Positions 18,181 to 27,505 of a stretch of DNA of 64,000 nt are shown in pieces. Source of the stretch: Pedobacter metabolipauper (GTDB lineage Bacteria; Bacteroidota; Bacteroidia; Sphingobacteriales; Sphingobacteriaceae); contig NZ_SNYC01000003.1 in NCBI RefSeq assembly GCF_004362715.1, positions 621,601-685,600 on the forward strand. The letters run 5' to 3'. A model generated the notes under the pieces. That model saw nothing but the letters and a program-made list of their open reading frames with translations. It was not told the origin of the DNA and did no database searches. The position numbers and the translations under genes were made by a program. Numbering within the stretch: the stretch's first letter is position 1; each line of letters begins with the position of its first letter.

Positions 18181-18546
18181 GTCCAGCAGGCCTCCTAAAT
18201 AATGTTCATTTAAACCGGAAGTGAAGTCGTCATAGTCTGCTTCCGGTATATTGGTCTGAACGAATTCCAGCGAAGTTCCTTTTTTATCTTCATGCAGTTT
18301 AATGGTTACAATTGACGGTTCATTTTCTTCGCCGAAGTACCATTGCTGAACAATCTTTTTACCATATTCAAATTCCAGGTTTTTTCCGCTGATGTCGCCA
18401 TCCCAAAATGAGAATTCAGAGCCTGCTTCTTCGGTAAATTCAACATCGGCACCAGTCCACAATTGAATGCTTTGTGCTTTTGTAAGGGCAAGGTATACTT
18501 CTTCAGGAGGAGCGGGGATGTAATAATATTTTTTAAACGTTTTCAT
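18166..18546 (-). CDS. SRPBCC/AHSA1-type START-fold protein
   Basis: Starting at MKTFKKYYYIPAPP gives 126 residues. The open frame extends 25 codons further, but that part overlaps the upstream gene and is unrelated to the fold. The start PPEEVYLALTKAQSIQLWTG, then EFSFWDGDISG, QQWYFGEE and the C-terminal helix LNEHYLGGLLDFF are typical of activator-of-Hsp90-ATPase-homologue proteins, which bind hydrophobic ligands. It overlaps the end of the DUF3857 gene by 14 bases, indicating translational coupling. Confidence 0.75.
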   Translation of the reverse strand: MKTFKKYYYIPAPPEEVYLALTKAQSIQLWTGADVEFTEEAGSEFSFWDGDISGKNLEFEYGKKIVQQWYFGEENEPSIVTIKLHEDKKGTSLEFVQTNIPEADYDDFTSGLNEHYLGGLLDFFEE

Positions 18547-21241
18547 TGTTGTTTTCTTCTTTTTTGTAATAAGGAACGCGGTTTGCAGGTGGTACATTCG
18601 CATTTGCTGCAAAGTTAGCATTATAATGTTTCATTAATGCAATGTGGTATTCGCGTTCCGGGTAGGTAAATACAAAGGTCCCTTTAACACGCACAGATTT
18701 TTTCAGGTACTGAATCCATATCATTGTAAATGCAATAGAAAACAGTATAGTCAGTATTAACGTCCAGTAATTTACGGGTTTATCATTAATCTTATTTAAA
18801 AACACTTCATCTATGCCGACTGTTAAAATAGAGAAGAACAGATAGAAAATTAAAAAAACACTGTAATGTTTAGGGAAACTTTCCCGACGGTTATAAAACT
18901 GTATTAAACATACAATAGCGTAGTTAAACAAAAAAGCGAAGGTTATCAAATATATAACGTAAAGTGTTTTTGCCATGTAGCCCAATGCATTTCCTTTAGC
19001 TGATAACTTATTCCACACATTTATGCTGTAAAGACCAATAGATCCAGGTTCAATAAAAATGATTAAAGGAAAGATCGTTACAAAAATCCCCAAAACGATA
19101 AGCCATCCGCCAATAGGTCTTGCAGCAGCAATTTTCTCTATATCCATCGATTCTGATTTTTGATAAACCTTTAGAAAGAAAAAGACGAAAATTATAATAA
19201 GAAAGAGGGCAGCTGTCAACGTATATGGGTTACTGTTTGTACTTACCTGGTCAAAATCATCAGATATGCCTGCACTTCTGCTTAGCGTGTAGCTCAGATA
19301 TTCCTTAATTTTCTTATTGTTTTTTACATAAGCTTTAGTTTGAGATCCCTCGATAAAAGGTTTAAGATTTCTGAAGGTATAATTGAAGGTAACGGTTCTG
19401 CCCCGGTGAAACTGGTATAGCTCAAAATAATAGTCATCGGTTTCCACTTTTACAGATTCCTTTCCAAAATTGGCATCGTAAGGCATATTTACCGTAATGA
19501 TCTGTTCTACACTCACAGGATATTTTAAAGACATGGGTGCCAGTCTGTTCTTGGCTGTGATGTTACGCAATTCTGAACTCACCATGTCCCCATAGATGTA
19601 AAACTGCTTATCGTCGCCGGCATCATTGTCTACCCAGATGTTGGTAATCTCATAGCTTTCCGTAATTTCTACGGTATTCTTTTCTTCGTCATCAACTATC
19701 TTAATTGGATTCTTAACTTCAATGTCCGGGTAATATTTGCCGTAGTATTCCAGGTAATCTTTCTCTATACCGTCAGATCCGGATTCCGCAATTTCACTTC
19801 TAATATTATCTGCATAGTTACGTGTATATACAGTGTGTATGGTTAAAGCAGATTTTTTATCGGCAAGCGTATCTGCAATGTTAAAGGTTAAGTTGGATAC
19901 GACTTTACCTTCGGGCACAACTGCCACTTCTTCAAGTGCATTTACCCCATCTTTCAACACCAGCGCATATCCATAATTTGGAATATAGAGATCGTCAACT
20001 GAACCTCTCTGGTAGGACGTAGTCGGGTCTATCCAGGTTTTATAGTTTCCACGGTCTATCGCGACAATAACGTGGTTAAAGATAAATGGACTGGGTAAAT
20101 AATCTTTGGTTTTAATGGTGGTATAGGTATCGGCATAAGCCATGTAAGCCGGTATGTTCTGTGCTTTAAGCAGCATAACCAATAAGAGCGACTTGTCTTT
20201 ACAATCACCATAGCGTTGTTTCAATATCTGTTCGGGCGAGTTTGGACGGTGAGAATACGCACCCATTTCAATGCCCATGTAGCGGATCTCGTCTTGTACA
20301 AAACGGATGGCCAGCTCCATGTATTTCTTCTCATTGTTGGCCGCCTGTGCTTTCAGTTCGGTTACCTTTTTATCCAATAATGGTGTTTTAAGGTTTGGGT
20401 AATCGTTTACTGCAAGACCCCACTTTACGACTTCGTTCCAGCTTTGATATTCTGTAATCTGTGTTTTGCGGATCGGATTATACCAGGAAGGTTCAAAATC
20501 TACGATGCGGTGTGTCTTCGTTAACTTTTCTTCCCATTCATAGATCTTTTGATCACCATGTTCTGTTTCTTTGGGCTTCCTGTCAAAATTGAAATTCAAA
20601 AAGCGAAGGGATCTTTTCTTCGAAGTGATGAGGTTCATGTACAAATGACCGATGCTGCTGCTGCCTTCAAAATGAAACAGCGAAGCATACTTTTTACCAT
20701 AGATCGGATTTGTACCTATTACAGTATAGGAATACTCAATTTTATCACCCTTACGTACATCCTCCAGTAACAGAAATGCATCATAGGTGCCACTGTAAAT
20801 GAACTTTGAAAGGTCCTTTTCATTTTGAAGGATCTTAAATTTACCTTGCTGTAGCTGATCGGAGGGAATATTGTTTCTCCAAAGTGTTATCTTATGAAAA
20901 ACCAGTTTCTGAAAGCTGGGATCATAGGTTACAGAGATCTGTGATCCATTTTGAACACCGGCATCTGAAACTATTTCACGGATGATATGGGTATAATCCT
21001 GGGCAAGCTCTACGTGGTTTTGGTTTTCAAATACAGACAAAAAATAACCATCAGAAATATTTTTGTCTGCCGGCCGGGCACCTTTAATCGATTTATTTAC
21101 AATCCAGGAGGGCGCGTTTCTGTTGATGGAGAAGTTTTTTCCCTGTCCATAACCTGAAATTATGGACAGGGAAATGAATATAATTGTTAAACGTAATTCT
21201 TTAGAACGGTCGATTAATTTAAAGAGCGATTGTAGCAGCAT
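18533..21241 (-). CDS. DUF3857-transglutaminase protein with C-terminal DUF2569-like membrane domain
   Basis: The 902-residue protein has a signal-like N-terminus (about 18-33), a DUF3857 beta domain (about 60-260), then a transglutaminase-like core with the triad Cys in RYGDCKDKSLLL, His in FNHVIVAID and Asp in TWIDPT. A beta domain (DUF3858-like) follows, then a hydrophobic segment near 680. The last 200 residues start with ARPIGGWLIVLGIFVTIFP and contain about four further membrane helices, resembling DUF2569. Transglutaminase-core and DUF2569 parts in one chain put a periplasmic catalytic domain on a membrane module. The substrate is unknown. The SRPBCC gene overlaps its 3' end. Confidence 0.8.
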   Translation of the reverse strand: MLLQSLFKLIDRSKELRLTIIFISLSIISGYGQGKNFSINRNAPSWIVNKSIKGARPADKNISDGYFLSVFENQNHVELAQDYTHIIREIVSDAGVQNGSQISVTYDPSFQKLVFHKITLWRNNIPSDQLQQGKFKILQNEKDLSKFIYSGTYDAFLLLEDVRKGDKIEYSYTVIGTNPIYGKKYASLFHFEGSSSIGHLYMNLITSKKRSLRFLNFNFDRKPKETEHGDQKIYEWEEKLTKTHRIVDFEPSWYNPIRKTQITEYQSWNEVVKWGLAVNDYPNLKTPLLDKKVTELKAQAANNEKKYMELAIRFVQDEIRYMGIEMGAYSHRPNSPEQILKQRYGDCKDKSLLLVMLLKAQNIPAYMAYADTYTTIKTKDYLPSPFIFNHVIVAIDRGNYKTWIDPTTSYQRGSVDDLYIPNYGYALVLKDGVNALEEVAVVPEGKVVSNLTFNIADTLADKKSALTIHTVYTRNYADNIRSEIAESGSDGIEKDYLEYYGKYYPDIEVKNPIKIVDDEEKNTVEITESYEITNIWVDNDAGDDKQFYIYGDMVSSELRNITAKNRLAPMSLKYPVSVEQIITVNMPYDANFGKESVKVETDDYYFELYQFHRGRTVTFNYTFRNLKPFIEGSQTKAYVKNNKKIKEYLSYTLSRSAGISDDFDQVSTNSNPYTLTAALFLIIIFVFFFLKVYQKSESMDIEKIAAARPIGGWLIVLGIFVTIFPLIIFIEPGSIGLYSINVWNKLSAKGNALGYMAKTLYVIYLITFAFLFNYAIVCLIQFYNRRESFPKHYSVFLIFYLFFSILTVGIDEVFLNKINDKPVNYWTLILTILFSIAFTMIWIQYLKKSVRVKGTFVFTYPEREYHIALMKHYNANFAANANVPPANRVPYYKKEENNNENV

Positions 21242-21276
21242 ATAGCGGGTTAAGATAATGCCACTAATTTATAAAA

Positions 21277-22467
21277 TTATTTGAAAGCATTTAGTCCGGT
21301 AACGTCCATTCCTGTAATTAATAAGTGAATATCATGTGTTCCTTCATAGGTAACTACAGATTCGAGGTTCATCATGTGTCTCATGATCGAATATTCGCCA
21401 GTTATTCCCATACCGCCAAGCATTTGGCGGGCGTTCCGCGCAATATCTAAGGCAATTTCTACGCTGTTTCGTTTGGCCATAGAAATTTGTTCTGCGGTAG
21501 CGCGGCTTTCACTTTTCAATGCCCCTAATCGCCATACCAATAGTTGTCCTTTGGTAATTTCGGTGATCATTTCTGCCAGTTTTTTCTGCTGCAGCTGAAA
21601 GCCACCAATTGGCTTTCCAAATTGGATGCGTTCTTTGGCATAACGGAGTGCCGTATCATAGCAGTCCATGGCTGCGCCTAATGCACCCCAGGCAATTCCG
21701 TAACGGGCCTGGTTTAAGCAACCCAGGGGACCTTTTAATCCACTCACTCCAGGAAATATATTTTCTTTAGGAATCTTAACATTATCAAACACAAGTTCGC
21801 CGGTTGCAGAAGCCCTGAGGCTCCATTTGTTATGTGTTTCTGGAGTAGTGAATCCTTCCATGCCACGTTCAACCACCATTCCGCGGATCTTTCCTGATTC
21901 GTCTTTTGCCCAAACGACAGCGATGTCAGCAAAAGGAGCATTAGAGATCCACATTTTAGCCCCATTGAGTATATAATGACTGCCGTTATCTTTAATATTG
22001 GTAACCATGCCGCCTGGATTTGATCCATGATCTGGCTCTGTTAAACCGAAGCAGCCCATCATTTCACCTGTTGCCAGCTTAGGAAGATATTTTTTACGTT
22101 GTTCTTCAGAACCGTACGCATAGATGGGGTACATCACCAATGAACCCTGAACAGATGCGGTAGAACGGATCCCGGAATCACCGCGTTCTAATTCCTGCAT
22201 GATGATGCCATATGCAGTGTAGTCTAATCCGGCACCGCCGTATTCTACCGGAATGGTAGGGCCAAAGGCTCCAATTTCACCAAGACCTTTAATGAGTTGC
22301 TTTGGAAATTCTGCACGTTGTGCAAAATCTTCTATGATCGGACTTACTTCTTTTTTTACCCAGTCTCTGGCTGATGACCGGATCAGCTTATGCTCTTCAG
22401 ATAGTAATTCATCTAATAAATAATAATCAGGAGCTTCGTATACGTCTTTCTTCGCAGATTTGTTCAT
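21277..22467 (-). CDS. acyl-CoA dehydrogenase, glutaryl-CoA dehydrogenase-like
   Basis: The 396-residue flavoenzyme is closest by eye to glutaryl-CoA dehydrogenases. It has ERGDSGIRSTASVQGSLVM, GCFGLTEPDHGSNP, NGAKMWISNAPFAD, LRASATGELVFD, ARYGIAWGALGAAMD, and the catalytic Glu in VVTYEGTHDIHLLI. These line up closely with the human enzyme remembered for comparison. It would oxidise glutaryl-CoA in lysine or tryptophan breakdown. No other gene of that path is adjacent. It is divergent from folB across 100 bases. Confidence 0.88.
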   Translation of the reverse strand: MNKSAKKDVYEAPDYYLLDELLSEEHKLIRSSARDWVKKEVSPIIEDFAQRAEFPKQLIKGLGEIGAFGPTIPVEYGGAGLDYTAYGIIMQELERGDSGIRSTASVQGSLVMYPIYAYGSEEQRKKYLPKLATGEMMGCFGLTEPDHGSNPGGMVTNIKDNGSHYILNGAKMWISNAPFADIAVVWAKDESGKIRGMVVERGMEGFTTPETHNKWSLRASATGELVFDNVKIPKENIFPGVSGLKGPLGCLNQARYGIAWGALGAAMDCYDTALRYAKERIQFGKPIGGFQLQQKKLAEMITEITKGQLLVWRLGALKSESRATAEQISMAKRNSVEIALDIARNARQMLGGMGITGEYSIMRHMMNLESVVTYEGTHDIHLLITGMDVTGLNAFK

Positions 22468-22555
22468 TGTTTACGCTATATTTGGTGTAGCAATCAGCTG
22501 TTCCTTCCAAAGGTAATAATTTAGTGGAATGACTGGTAAAAACCAATCAAAAATA

Positions 22556-22563
22556 TAAATTTG
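22556..22563 (+). promoter_or_regulatory. putative -7 promoter element abutting folB
   Basis: TAAATTTG matches TAnnTTTG exactly and ends only four bases (CTTC) before the folB ATG. If it is used, the transcript would be leaderless or nearly so. Confidence 0.4.
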
Positions 22564-22567
22564 CTTC

Positions 22568-22951
22568 ATGAAAAGCAGTCAGCGCTACGTTCAAACCGTT
22601 GCATTAAGAGATGTTAAGTGTTATGCCCTGCATGGCTATTATCCCGAAGAGCAATTAACAGGGATCTATTTTATGGTTGATGTTGTGGTTACCTTTAATC
22701 CCGACTGGGATACCGAGAACCTGCAGCGTACCGTAAACTATGAGGTGATCAATACAATTATCCTCGAAGAAATGAAACTTACCCGCAAGATGCTCGAGAC
22801 GGTTGTTAAAAGCATTCTGGACCGGGTTATTGAAAACTATCCGTTTATTTTAACCGGAGCGGTGGGGATTCGGAAACTCAATCCGCCAATGCCCGGAGAG
22901 ATTGGCCATTCCTTTGTTCAATTGAGCTATTCGGCAGAGGAGCATAATTAA
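22568..22951 (+). CDS. folB: dihydroneopterin aldolase
   Basis: The 127-residue enzyme of folate synthesis cleaves dihydroneopterin to 6-hydroxymethyl-dihydropterin and glycolaldehyde. Its motifs are VALRDVKCYALHGYYPEEQ with the conserved His-Gly-Tyr/Phe, RTVNYEVINTII with the Tyr of the active site, and a C-terminal VGIRKLNPPMPGEIGHSFV. Length is normal. It has its own close promoter-like box. Confidence 0.88.
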   Translation: MKSSQRYVQTVALRDVKCYALHGYYPEEQLTGIYFMVDVVVTFNPDWDTENLQRTVNYEVINTIILEEMKLTRKMLETVVKSILDRVIENYPFILTGAVGIRKLNPPMPGEIGHSFVQLSYSAEEHN

Positions 22952-23083
22952 CCATTCATTGATAACAGGAAACTGTTTTGATTACATTGTAAATTCAATT
23001 ATTTTTCCTTTACAAATCAATTTTACGCTTATAATACCCTTAAATAAACTTTACCTATCACCCTCAAAGTATCCAGACTAACC

Positions 23084-24484
23084 ATGATGCAGTTCACTAA
23101 AATTATCACGGCACATATTGATGAAATAAAGACGGCCATAGGCGCAGAAAACGTATTTATAGATGAGGAATCATTAAATTCCTATAGTCATGATGAAACC
23201 GAGGATCTGAAATATTATCCAGAGATAGTGGTTAAACCTGCTGATGCGGCATCTGTATCTGCGTTACTAAAGATCTGCAATACACATCATATTCCGGTTA
23301 CTCCCCGTGGTGGCGGTACCGGGTTAAGCGGCGCGGCATTGCCAATATATGGCGGCGTTCTGTTATCGATGGAGAGATTTAAAGCGATACTGGATATTGA
23401 TGTAGAAAATCTGCAGGCTACGGTAGAGCCCGGAGTGATTACGGAAGAATTTATGAATGCAGTTGCTGAAAAAGGATTACTGTATCCGGTTGACCCATCC
23501 AGCAAAGGTTCATGTTTTATTGGTGGTAATGTTGCCCATTGTTCTGGCGGTCCGCGGGTGGTAAAATATGGCACAATCCGGGAGTATATTTTAAACCTGG
23601 AAGTGGTATTGCCAACAGGCGAGATTATCTGGACAGGTGCCAACACGCTTAAATATGCATCTGGTTATAACCTTACGCAGCTTATGATCGGTTCTGAAGG
23701 TACATTGGGTGTAGTAACTAAGATTGTAACCAAGCTGATTCCTAAATCCAGTCACAGTGTATTGATGCTGGCATCGTTCAAAGAAAATGAGCAGGCTTGT
23801 GCTGCTGTTTCTGCTATATTCAGAGCTGGGATCACACCTTCAGCTTTGGAATTTATGGAGCGGAAAGGAGTGGAGTGGGTCATTCAATTTGATGACATTA
23901 AGTTTGATCTGAAAGATGATGTAAATGCATTTTTAATGATTGAATTTGATGGTGATGATCTGGATGACATCTTTAAGAATTGTGAAAAGGCGAATATTGT
24001 ACTGGAGCAATTTGAATGTACCGAGGTTCTTTTTGCAGATAGTGCTCAGCAAAAAGAAGATTTATGGAGAATGCGCCGCACGATGGCCGAATCTGTTAAA
24101 TCTAATTCTGTATATAAGGAAGAAGATACTGTTGTACCCAGGGCTGCGTTGCCGCAACTTATTAATGGGATCAAAGAAATTGGTTCCCGCTATGGCTTTG
24201 AAAGTGTATGTTATGGCCATGCCGGCGATGGAAACCTGCATGTAAATATCATCAAGGCAGGGATGAGTGATGAAGACTGGAAGAACAAACTGAAGGATGG
24301 TATTGTAGAGATCTTTACCCTTACTGCTGCGCTTGGCGGAACGATTTCTGGTGAACACGGGATTGGCCTGGTTCAAAAAGAATTTATGCCGATCAAATAT
24401 AGCGAGTTGAATCTAAACCTGATGCGCGGCATAAAATCAGTTTTTGACCCCAGCGGGATCTTAAATCCTGGAAAGATCTTTTAA
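23084..24484 (+). CDS. GlcD-type FAD-linked oxidase
   Basis: The 466-residue flavoprotein belongs to the FAD-binding PCMH/oxidase C family (D-lactate or glycolate dehydrogenase type). It has VTPRGGGTGLSGAALP for FAD diphosphate binding, LYPVDPSSKGSCFIGGNVA, IGSEGTLGVVTKI, CYGHAGDGNLHVNI, and ISGEHGIGLVQKEFM near the C-terminus. It probably oxidises D-lactate, glycolate or a related 2-hydroxyacid. No glcE or glcF lies nearby, so it likely works alone. The start MMQF or MQF is interchangeable. Confidence 0.87.
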   Translation: MMQFTKIITAHIDEIKTAIGAENVFIDEESLNSYSHDETEDLKYYPEIVVKPADAASVSALLKICNTHHIPVTPRGGGTGLSGAALPIYGGVLLSMERFKAILDIDVENLQATVEPGVITEEFMNAVAEKGLLYPVDPSSKGSCFIGGNVAHCSGGPRVVKYGTIREYILNLEVVLPTGEIIWTGANTLKYASGYNLTQLMIGSEGTLGVVTKIVTKLIPKSSHSVLMLASFKENEQACAAVSAIFRAGITPSALEFMERKGVEWVIQFDDIKFDLKDDVNAFLMIEFDGDDLDDIFKNCEKANIVLEQFECTEVLFADSAQQKEDLWRMRRTMAESVKSNSVYKEEDTVVPRAALPQLINGIKEIGSRYGFESVCYGHAGDGNLHVNIIKAGMSDEDWKNKLKDGIVEIFTLTAALGGTISGEHGIGLVQKEFMPIKYSELNLNLMRGIKSVFDPSGILNPGKIF

Positions 24485-24658
24485 GCCAATCTTGTTACTA
24501 ACGCCTATTTGCATATTCATTATTGATTCGGGTATTAGCTTAATCAGATAATACTATCATTTTACATATGATTTACTTAGCGACATTCGATAATAACTTA
24601 CTATGACAGCTTTTAGAATCTTTTAGTTCTTGCTTTCAGTAGCATAACTAAGATACGA

Positions 24659-25147
24659 TTACTCGGATAGCTGTTCGAATACCATCATCTTATTCCGCTC
24701 GTCTGGGGGTATTGGTGATGAATTTTTGCTTTGATAATCAAAAGCAACGCAAACGGTTTTGCCTTTGCTGCAGATCACTTCTTCATTATTTTTCATCTTT
24801 ACCAGCAAGTATTCCAGATCGAAGCTTGATTTGCCAATTCTTGAGGTACGAACATACATACTGATCTTATCTTCCATAAAAATAGGAGTAATGTAGTCTA
24901 ACGTAGCGGAAGCGATAATAACCCCTGTCTTTTTCCAATCCCAATGGATGGCGTGCCCCCAGTATTTTGTTCTTGCAATTTCCATGTATGTAAAATAGAT
25001 GGCATTGTTCACATGACCTAAGGAATCAAAGTCTGCAAATCGGGTCTCAATGTTTGTTTTATACTTAAAACTGTCTAATTGGTTAACTATGTCTGACTTT
25101 CTGTCTGTCTCTTTCGGTTTACTGCGCCATAATGTCTTAAATATCAT
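24659..25147 (-). CDS. acyl-CoA thioesterase, 4-hydroxybenzoyl-CoA thioesterase-like hotdog
   Basis: The 162-residue hotdog-fold protein has the diagnostic RFADFDSLGHVNNAIYF (about residues 37-53) with the catalytic Asp, followed by YMEIARTKYW. It hydrolyses acyl-CoA thioesters; the physiological acyl group is unknown. The first 25 residues are basic and outside the fold, so a later start is possible, but no internal Met is suitably placed. It is divergent from hsp20. Confidence 0.82.
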   Translation of the reverse strand: MIFKTLWRSKPKETDRKSDIVNQLDSFKYKTNIETRFADFDSLGHVNNAIYFTYMEIARTKYWGHAIHWDWKKTGVIIASATLDYITPIFMEDKISMYVRTSRIGKSSFDLEYLLVKMKNNEEVICSKGKTVCVAFDYQSKNSSPIPPDERNKMMVFEQLSE

Positions 25148-25222
25148 AGAAAATCGGGTTGGTACAAGAGTTGAATAAGTGGTTAGTATACAATTTAAAA
25201 TTAAAAATAGGAGAACATAACA

Positions 25223-25657
25223 ATGACACTAGTAAAATTTAACAACAGAACCAGGAACACTGCACCTTACTTTAACAACGTATTTGATTCTTTGTTTAGT
25301 GAAGCCATAAATAAAAACTTGACGATAAACAAAGTACCGGGTGTTAACATTTTAGAAAGCGAAGCAGATTACAAGATTGAGTTAGCTGCTCCGGGTTTAA
25401 CCAAAGAAGATTTCCAAATCAACTTAAAAAAAGACACGCTATCTGTATGGGCTGAGAAAAAAACTACAGAGACTGAAGAGAAAAAAGATTATACACGCAA
25501 AGAGTTTGATTATTTCTCTTTTGCAAGATCATTCGTATTACCTGAAAGTGTTGATGCTGATAAAATTTCAGCCGAGTATGTTAATGGTATTTTGAACATT
25601 AGCATTGGCAAAAAAGAGGCTCCAGCATCACAAAACAAAGAAATTAAAGTTTCATAA
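25223..25657 (+). CDS. Hsp20/alpha-crystallin small heat-shock protein
   Basis: The 144-residue chaperone has an alpha-crystallin domain at about 40-140: PGVNILESEADYKIELAAPGL, KKDTLSVWAEKK, a charged loop, then SFARSFVLPESVDADKISAEY and the GILNISIGKKE strand. The short C-terminal tail is KEIKVS. It prevents aggregation of unfolded proteins. An unusually clear ribosome site (AGGAG, 25209-25213) precedes the ATG. A terminator follows at 25684. Confidence 0.93.
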   Translation: MTLVKFNNRTRNTAPYFNNVFDSLFSEAINKNLTINKVPGVNILESEADYKIELAAPGLTKEDFQINLKKDTLSVWAEKKTTETEEKKDYTRKEFDYFSFARSFVLPESVDADKISAEYVNGILNISIGKKEAPASQNKEIKVS

Positions 25658-25683
25658 GTTTGAGTTTGGTTTATTTTAAGGTG

Positions 25684-25720
25684 ATAAGGGCAATGCCGAA
25701 AGGCTTGCCCTTATTTTGTT
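25684..25720 (+). terminator. terminator after hsp20
   Basis: ATAAGGGCAA (25684-25693) pairs with TTGCCCTTAT (25705-25714). The loop itself folds as GCC-GAAA-GGC with a GNRA tetraloop. A T-rich run follows. This is a strong rho-independent terminator. Confidence 0.8.
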
Positions 25721-25802
25721 TTAAGAATATTGGATGGTGATGGTTTAAGAACCATTTTATTTCTGAAAATGAAGGAAGTTGATTTTTAAAAATCTACTTA
25801 CC

Positions 25803-25816
25803 TTGATACAAATCAA
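25803..25816. promoter_or_regulatory. perfect Fnr-type box in a convergent intergenic gap
   Basis: TTGATACAAATCAA fits the Fnr consensus TTGAT-N4-ATCAA at all ten fixed bases and is extended to a 9-bp-arm palindrome by flanking CC...GG. The genes on both sides end into this gap, so no annotated gene is driven by it. A small RNA promoter is the obvious possibility. Confidence 0.5.
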
Positions 25817-26022
25817 GGAGATATAATTATCCCTTTATAGTCCTGGATAAATCAGAATCATTGCAGTGATTACAGCAGCTAAATAACTATAACAAGTAAT
25901 GTTTCTGATGATTACTTAAATGGCTTTGAATTACTTAGGTAGCTTTAGCTATAACAGCTACATTCACAATTACAACCCGGTATTTTTGATTATTACTGGT
26001 ATAACTGTAGCAATAATTTGAC
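25817..26022 (+). other. structured intergenic stretch downstream of the Fnr-type box
   Basis: This is the rest of the 365-base gap between hsp20 and the decarboxylase gene. Two perfect small hairpins are seen: AAGTAAT/ATTACTT (25894-25900 and 25911-25917) and GTAGCT/AGCTAC (25939-25944 and 25956-25961). No open frame longer than a few codons exists. It is a candidate small-RNA region but has no recognised family. Confidence 0.3.
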
Positions 26023-27414
26023 CTAGGTATAACCCAGGATCTTCAATACCTGCTTACTATTTTGCTCTTCTCCAAATACCTCAAAGTTGAATGTCTCATC
26101 GCGGTTTCTGCGAATGATCACGTGCTTAGGGCTAGGCAGCAAGCAATGGTGAATACCACCATAACCGCTTAACACTTCCTGATAAGCACCTGTATTAAAG
26201 AAACCTAAATACTGTACTTTACGTGTTTTCGGCATAAACACACTGTTCATGTGTGCTTCCTGGTTGTAATAATCCTGGCCATCACAGGTAATACCGCCTA
26301 AGTTTACACGTTCATATTCTGCATCCCAGTTGTTGATTGGAAGCAGGATGTATTTTTGGTTCAATGCCCAAACATCAGGCAGGTTGGTAATGAAAGAACC
26401 ATCCAGCATTAACCATTTCTCCCTGTCGTTCTGTTGTTTACGGCCCAATACTTTATATAGGATACCGGATGCTTCGGCAACGGTATATTTACCAAATTCG
26501 GTAATGATATCCGGCTCAACCACGTCGTGCTCTGCACAGATCTCTTTAATCCGTTTTACGATCTCATTAACCATGTATTCGTAATCGAAATCAAATACCA
26601 ATGAATCCTTAAATGGCATACCACCACCAATATCAAGGGTGTCCAGCTCAGGGTTTATCTTTTTAAACTTGCAATATAAGGTTACATATTTTTCAAGCTC
26701 ATTCCAGTAATACGGAGAATCGGTAATACCAGAGTTGATGAAGAAGTGCAATAATTTAACCCTGAAATTAGGGTTAGCAGAGATCTTGTTGTTGTAAAAA
26801 TCAATTACGTCTTCCATACGCACACCCAATCTGGAGGTATAGAATTGTGAATCCGGTTGCTCCTCTGCTGCGATGCGGATACCCAGGTTACAGGGTGTAT
26901 CCAGTTCTACCTCATCGTCAAACAGGTTAAATTCCTCTTTGTTGTCCAATACAGGGATAATGTTCTTATACCCATCATGAAGCATATCGATGATATATTG
27001 TTTGTATTGGTACGTTTTAAAGCCGTTGCAGATTACGGTAATGTCTTTGGTTAAAGATCCTTTTTTCTCCAGGGCTTCAATCATCGGCATATCAAAGGCT
27101 GATGACGTTTCTAAGTGGATACCGTTTTTAAGGGCTTCTTCAACAATGTGCTTAAAGTGTGAACTTTTAGTACAATAGCAGTACTTATAATCTCCACGAT
27201 AATTGTTTTTAATGATTGCCGTTTGAAACAATAGTTTGGCCTGCTGAATCTTTTTGCTGATCATGGGAAGGTAGGTGAAACGCAATGGGGTGCCATAGGT
27301 TTCAATCATTTCCATCAGATTTAAGTCTTGAAAATACAACTCATCGTCTATAACGCTGTAACCTTCCTGAGGAAAACCAACACTTAGATCAAGAAATTCG
27401 GAGTAACTCTGCAT
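26023..27414 (-). CDS. SpeA-like PLP-dependent arginine (or related) decarboxylase
   Basis: The 463-residue alanine-racemase-fold decarboxylase is related to biosynthetic arginine decarboxylase but is shorter than the classical 630-residue SpeA. The PLP lysine is likely in CYCTKSSHFKHIV (about 80). Further motifs: HLETSSAFDMPM, ICNGFKTYQYK, HFFINSGI in place of the usual HFHLGSQ, DIGGGMPF for the phosphate, TEFGKYTVAEAS, and a catalytic-type Cys in ITCDGQDYYN. It makes agmatine if arginine is the substrate. It is the last gene of a probable operon with arginine deiminase and CtlX, so ornithine is an alternative substrate. Confidence 0.78.
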   Translation of the reverse strand: MQSYSEFLDLSVGFPQEGYSVIDDELYFQDLNLMEMIETYGTPLRFTYLPMISKKIQQAKLLFQTAIIKNNYRGDYKYCYCTKSSHFKHIVEEALKNGIHLETSSAFDMPMIEALEKKGSLTKDITVICNGFKTYQYKQYIIDMLHDGYKNIIPVLDNKEEFNLFDDEVELDTPCNLGIRIAAEEQPDSQFYTSRLGVRMEDVIDFYNNKISANPNFRVKLLHFFINSGITDSPYYWNELEKYVTLYCKFKKINPELDTLDIGGGMPFKDSLVFDFDYEYMVNEIVKRIKEICAEHDVVEPDIITEFGKYTVAEASGILYKVLGRKQQNDREKWLMLDGSFITNLPDVWALNQKYILLPINNWDAEYERVNLGGITCDGQDYYNQEAHMNSVFMPKTRKVQYLGFFNTGAYQEVLSGYGGIHHCLLPSPKHVIIRRNRDETFNFEVFGEEQNSKQVLKILGYT

Positions 27415-27505
27415 TTATAGTTAAAATAATTTTTGCAAAAATGTAATTTTAAATTGAGAATAGGCGGTATTAAAAGATTTTTTTACTGTCATAAACAGGG
27501 ATCCT

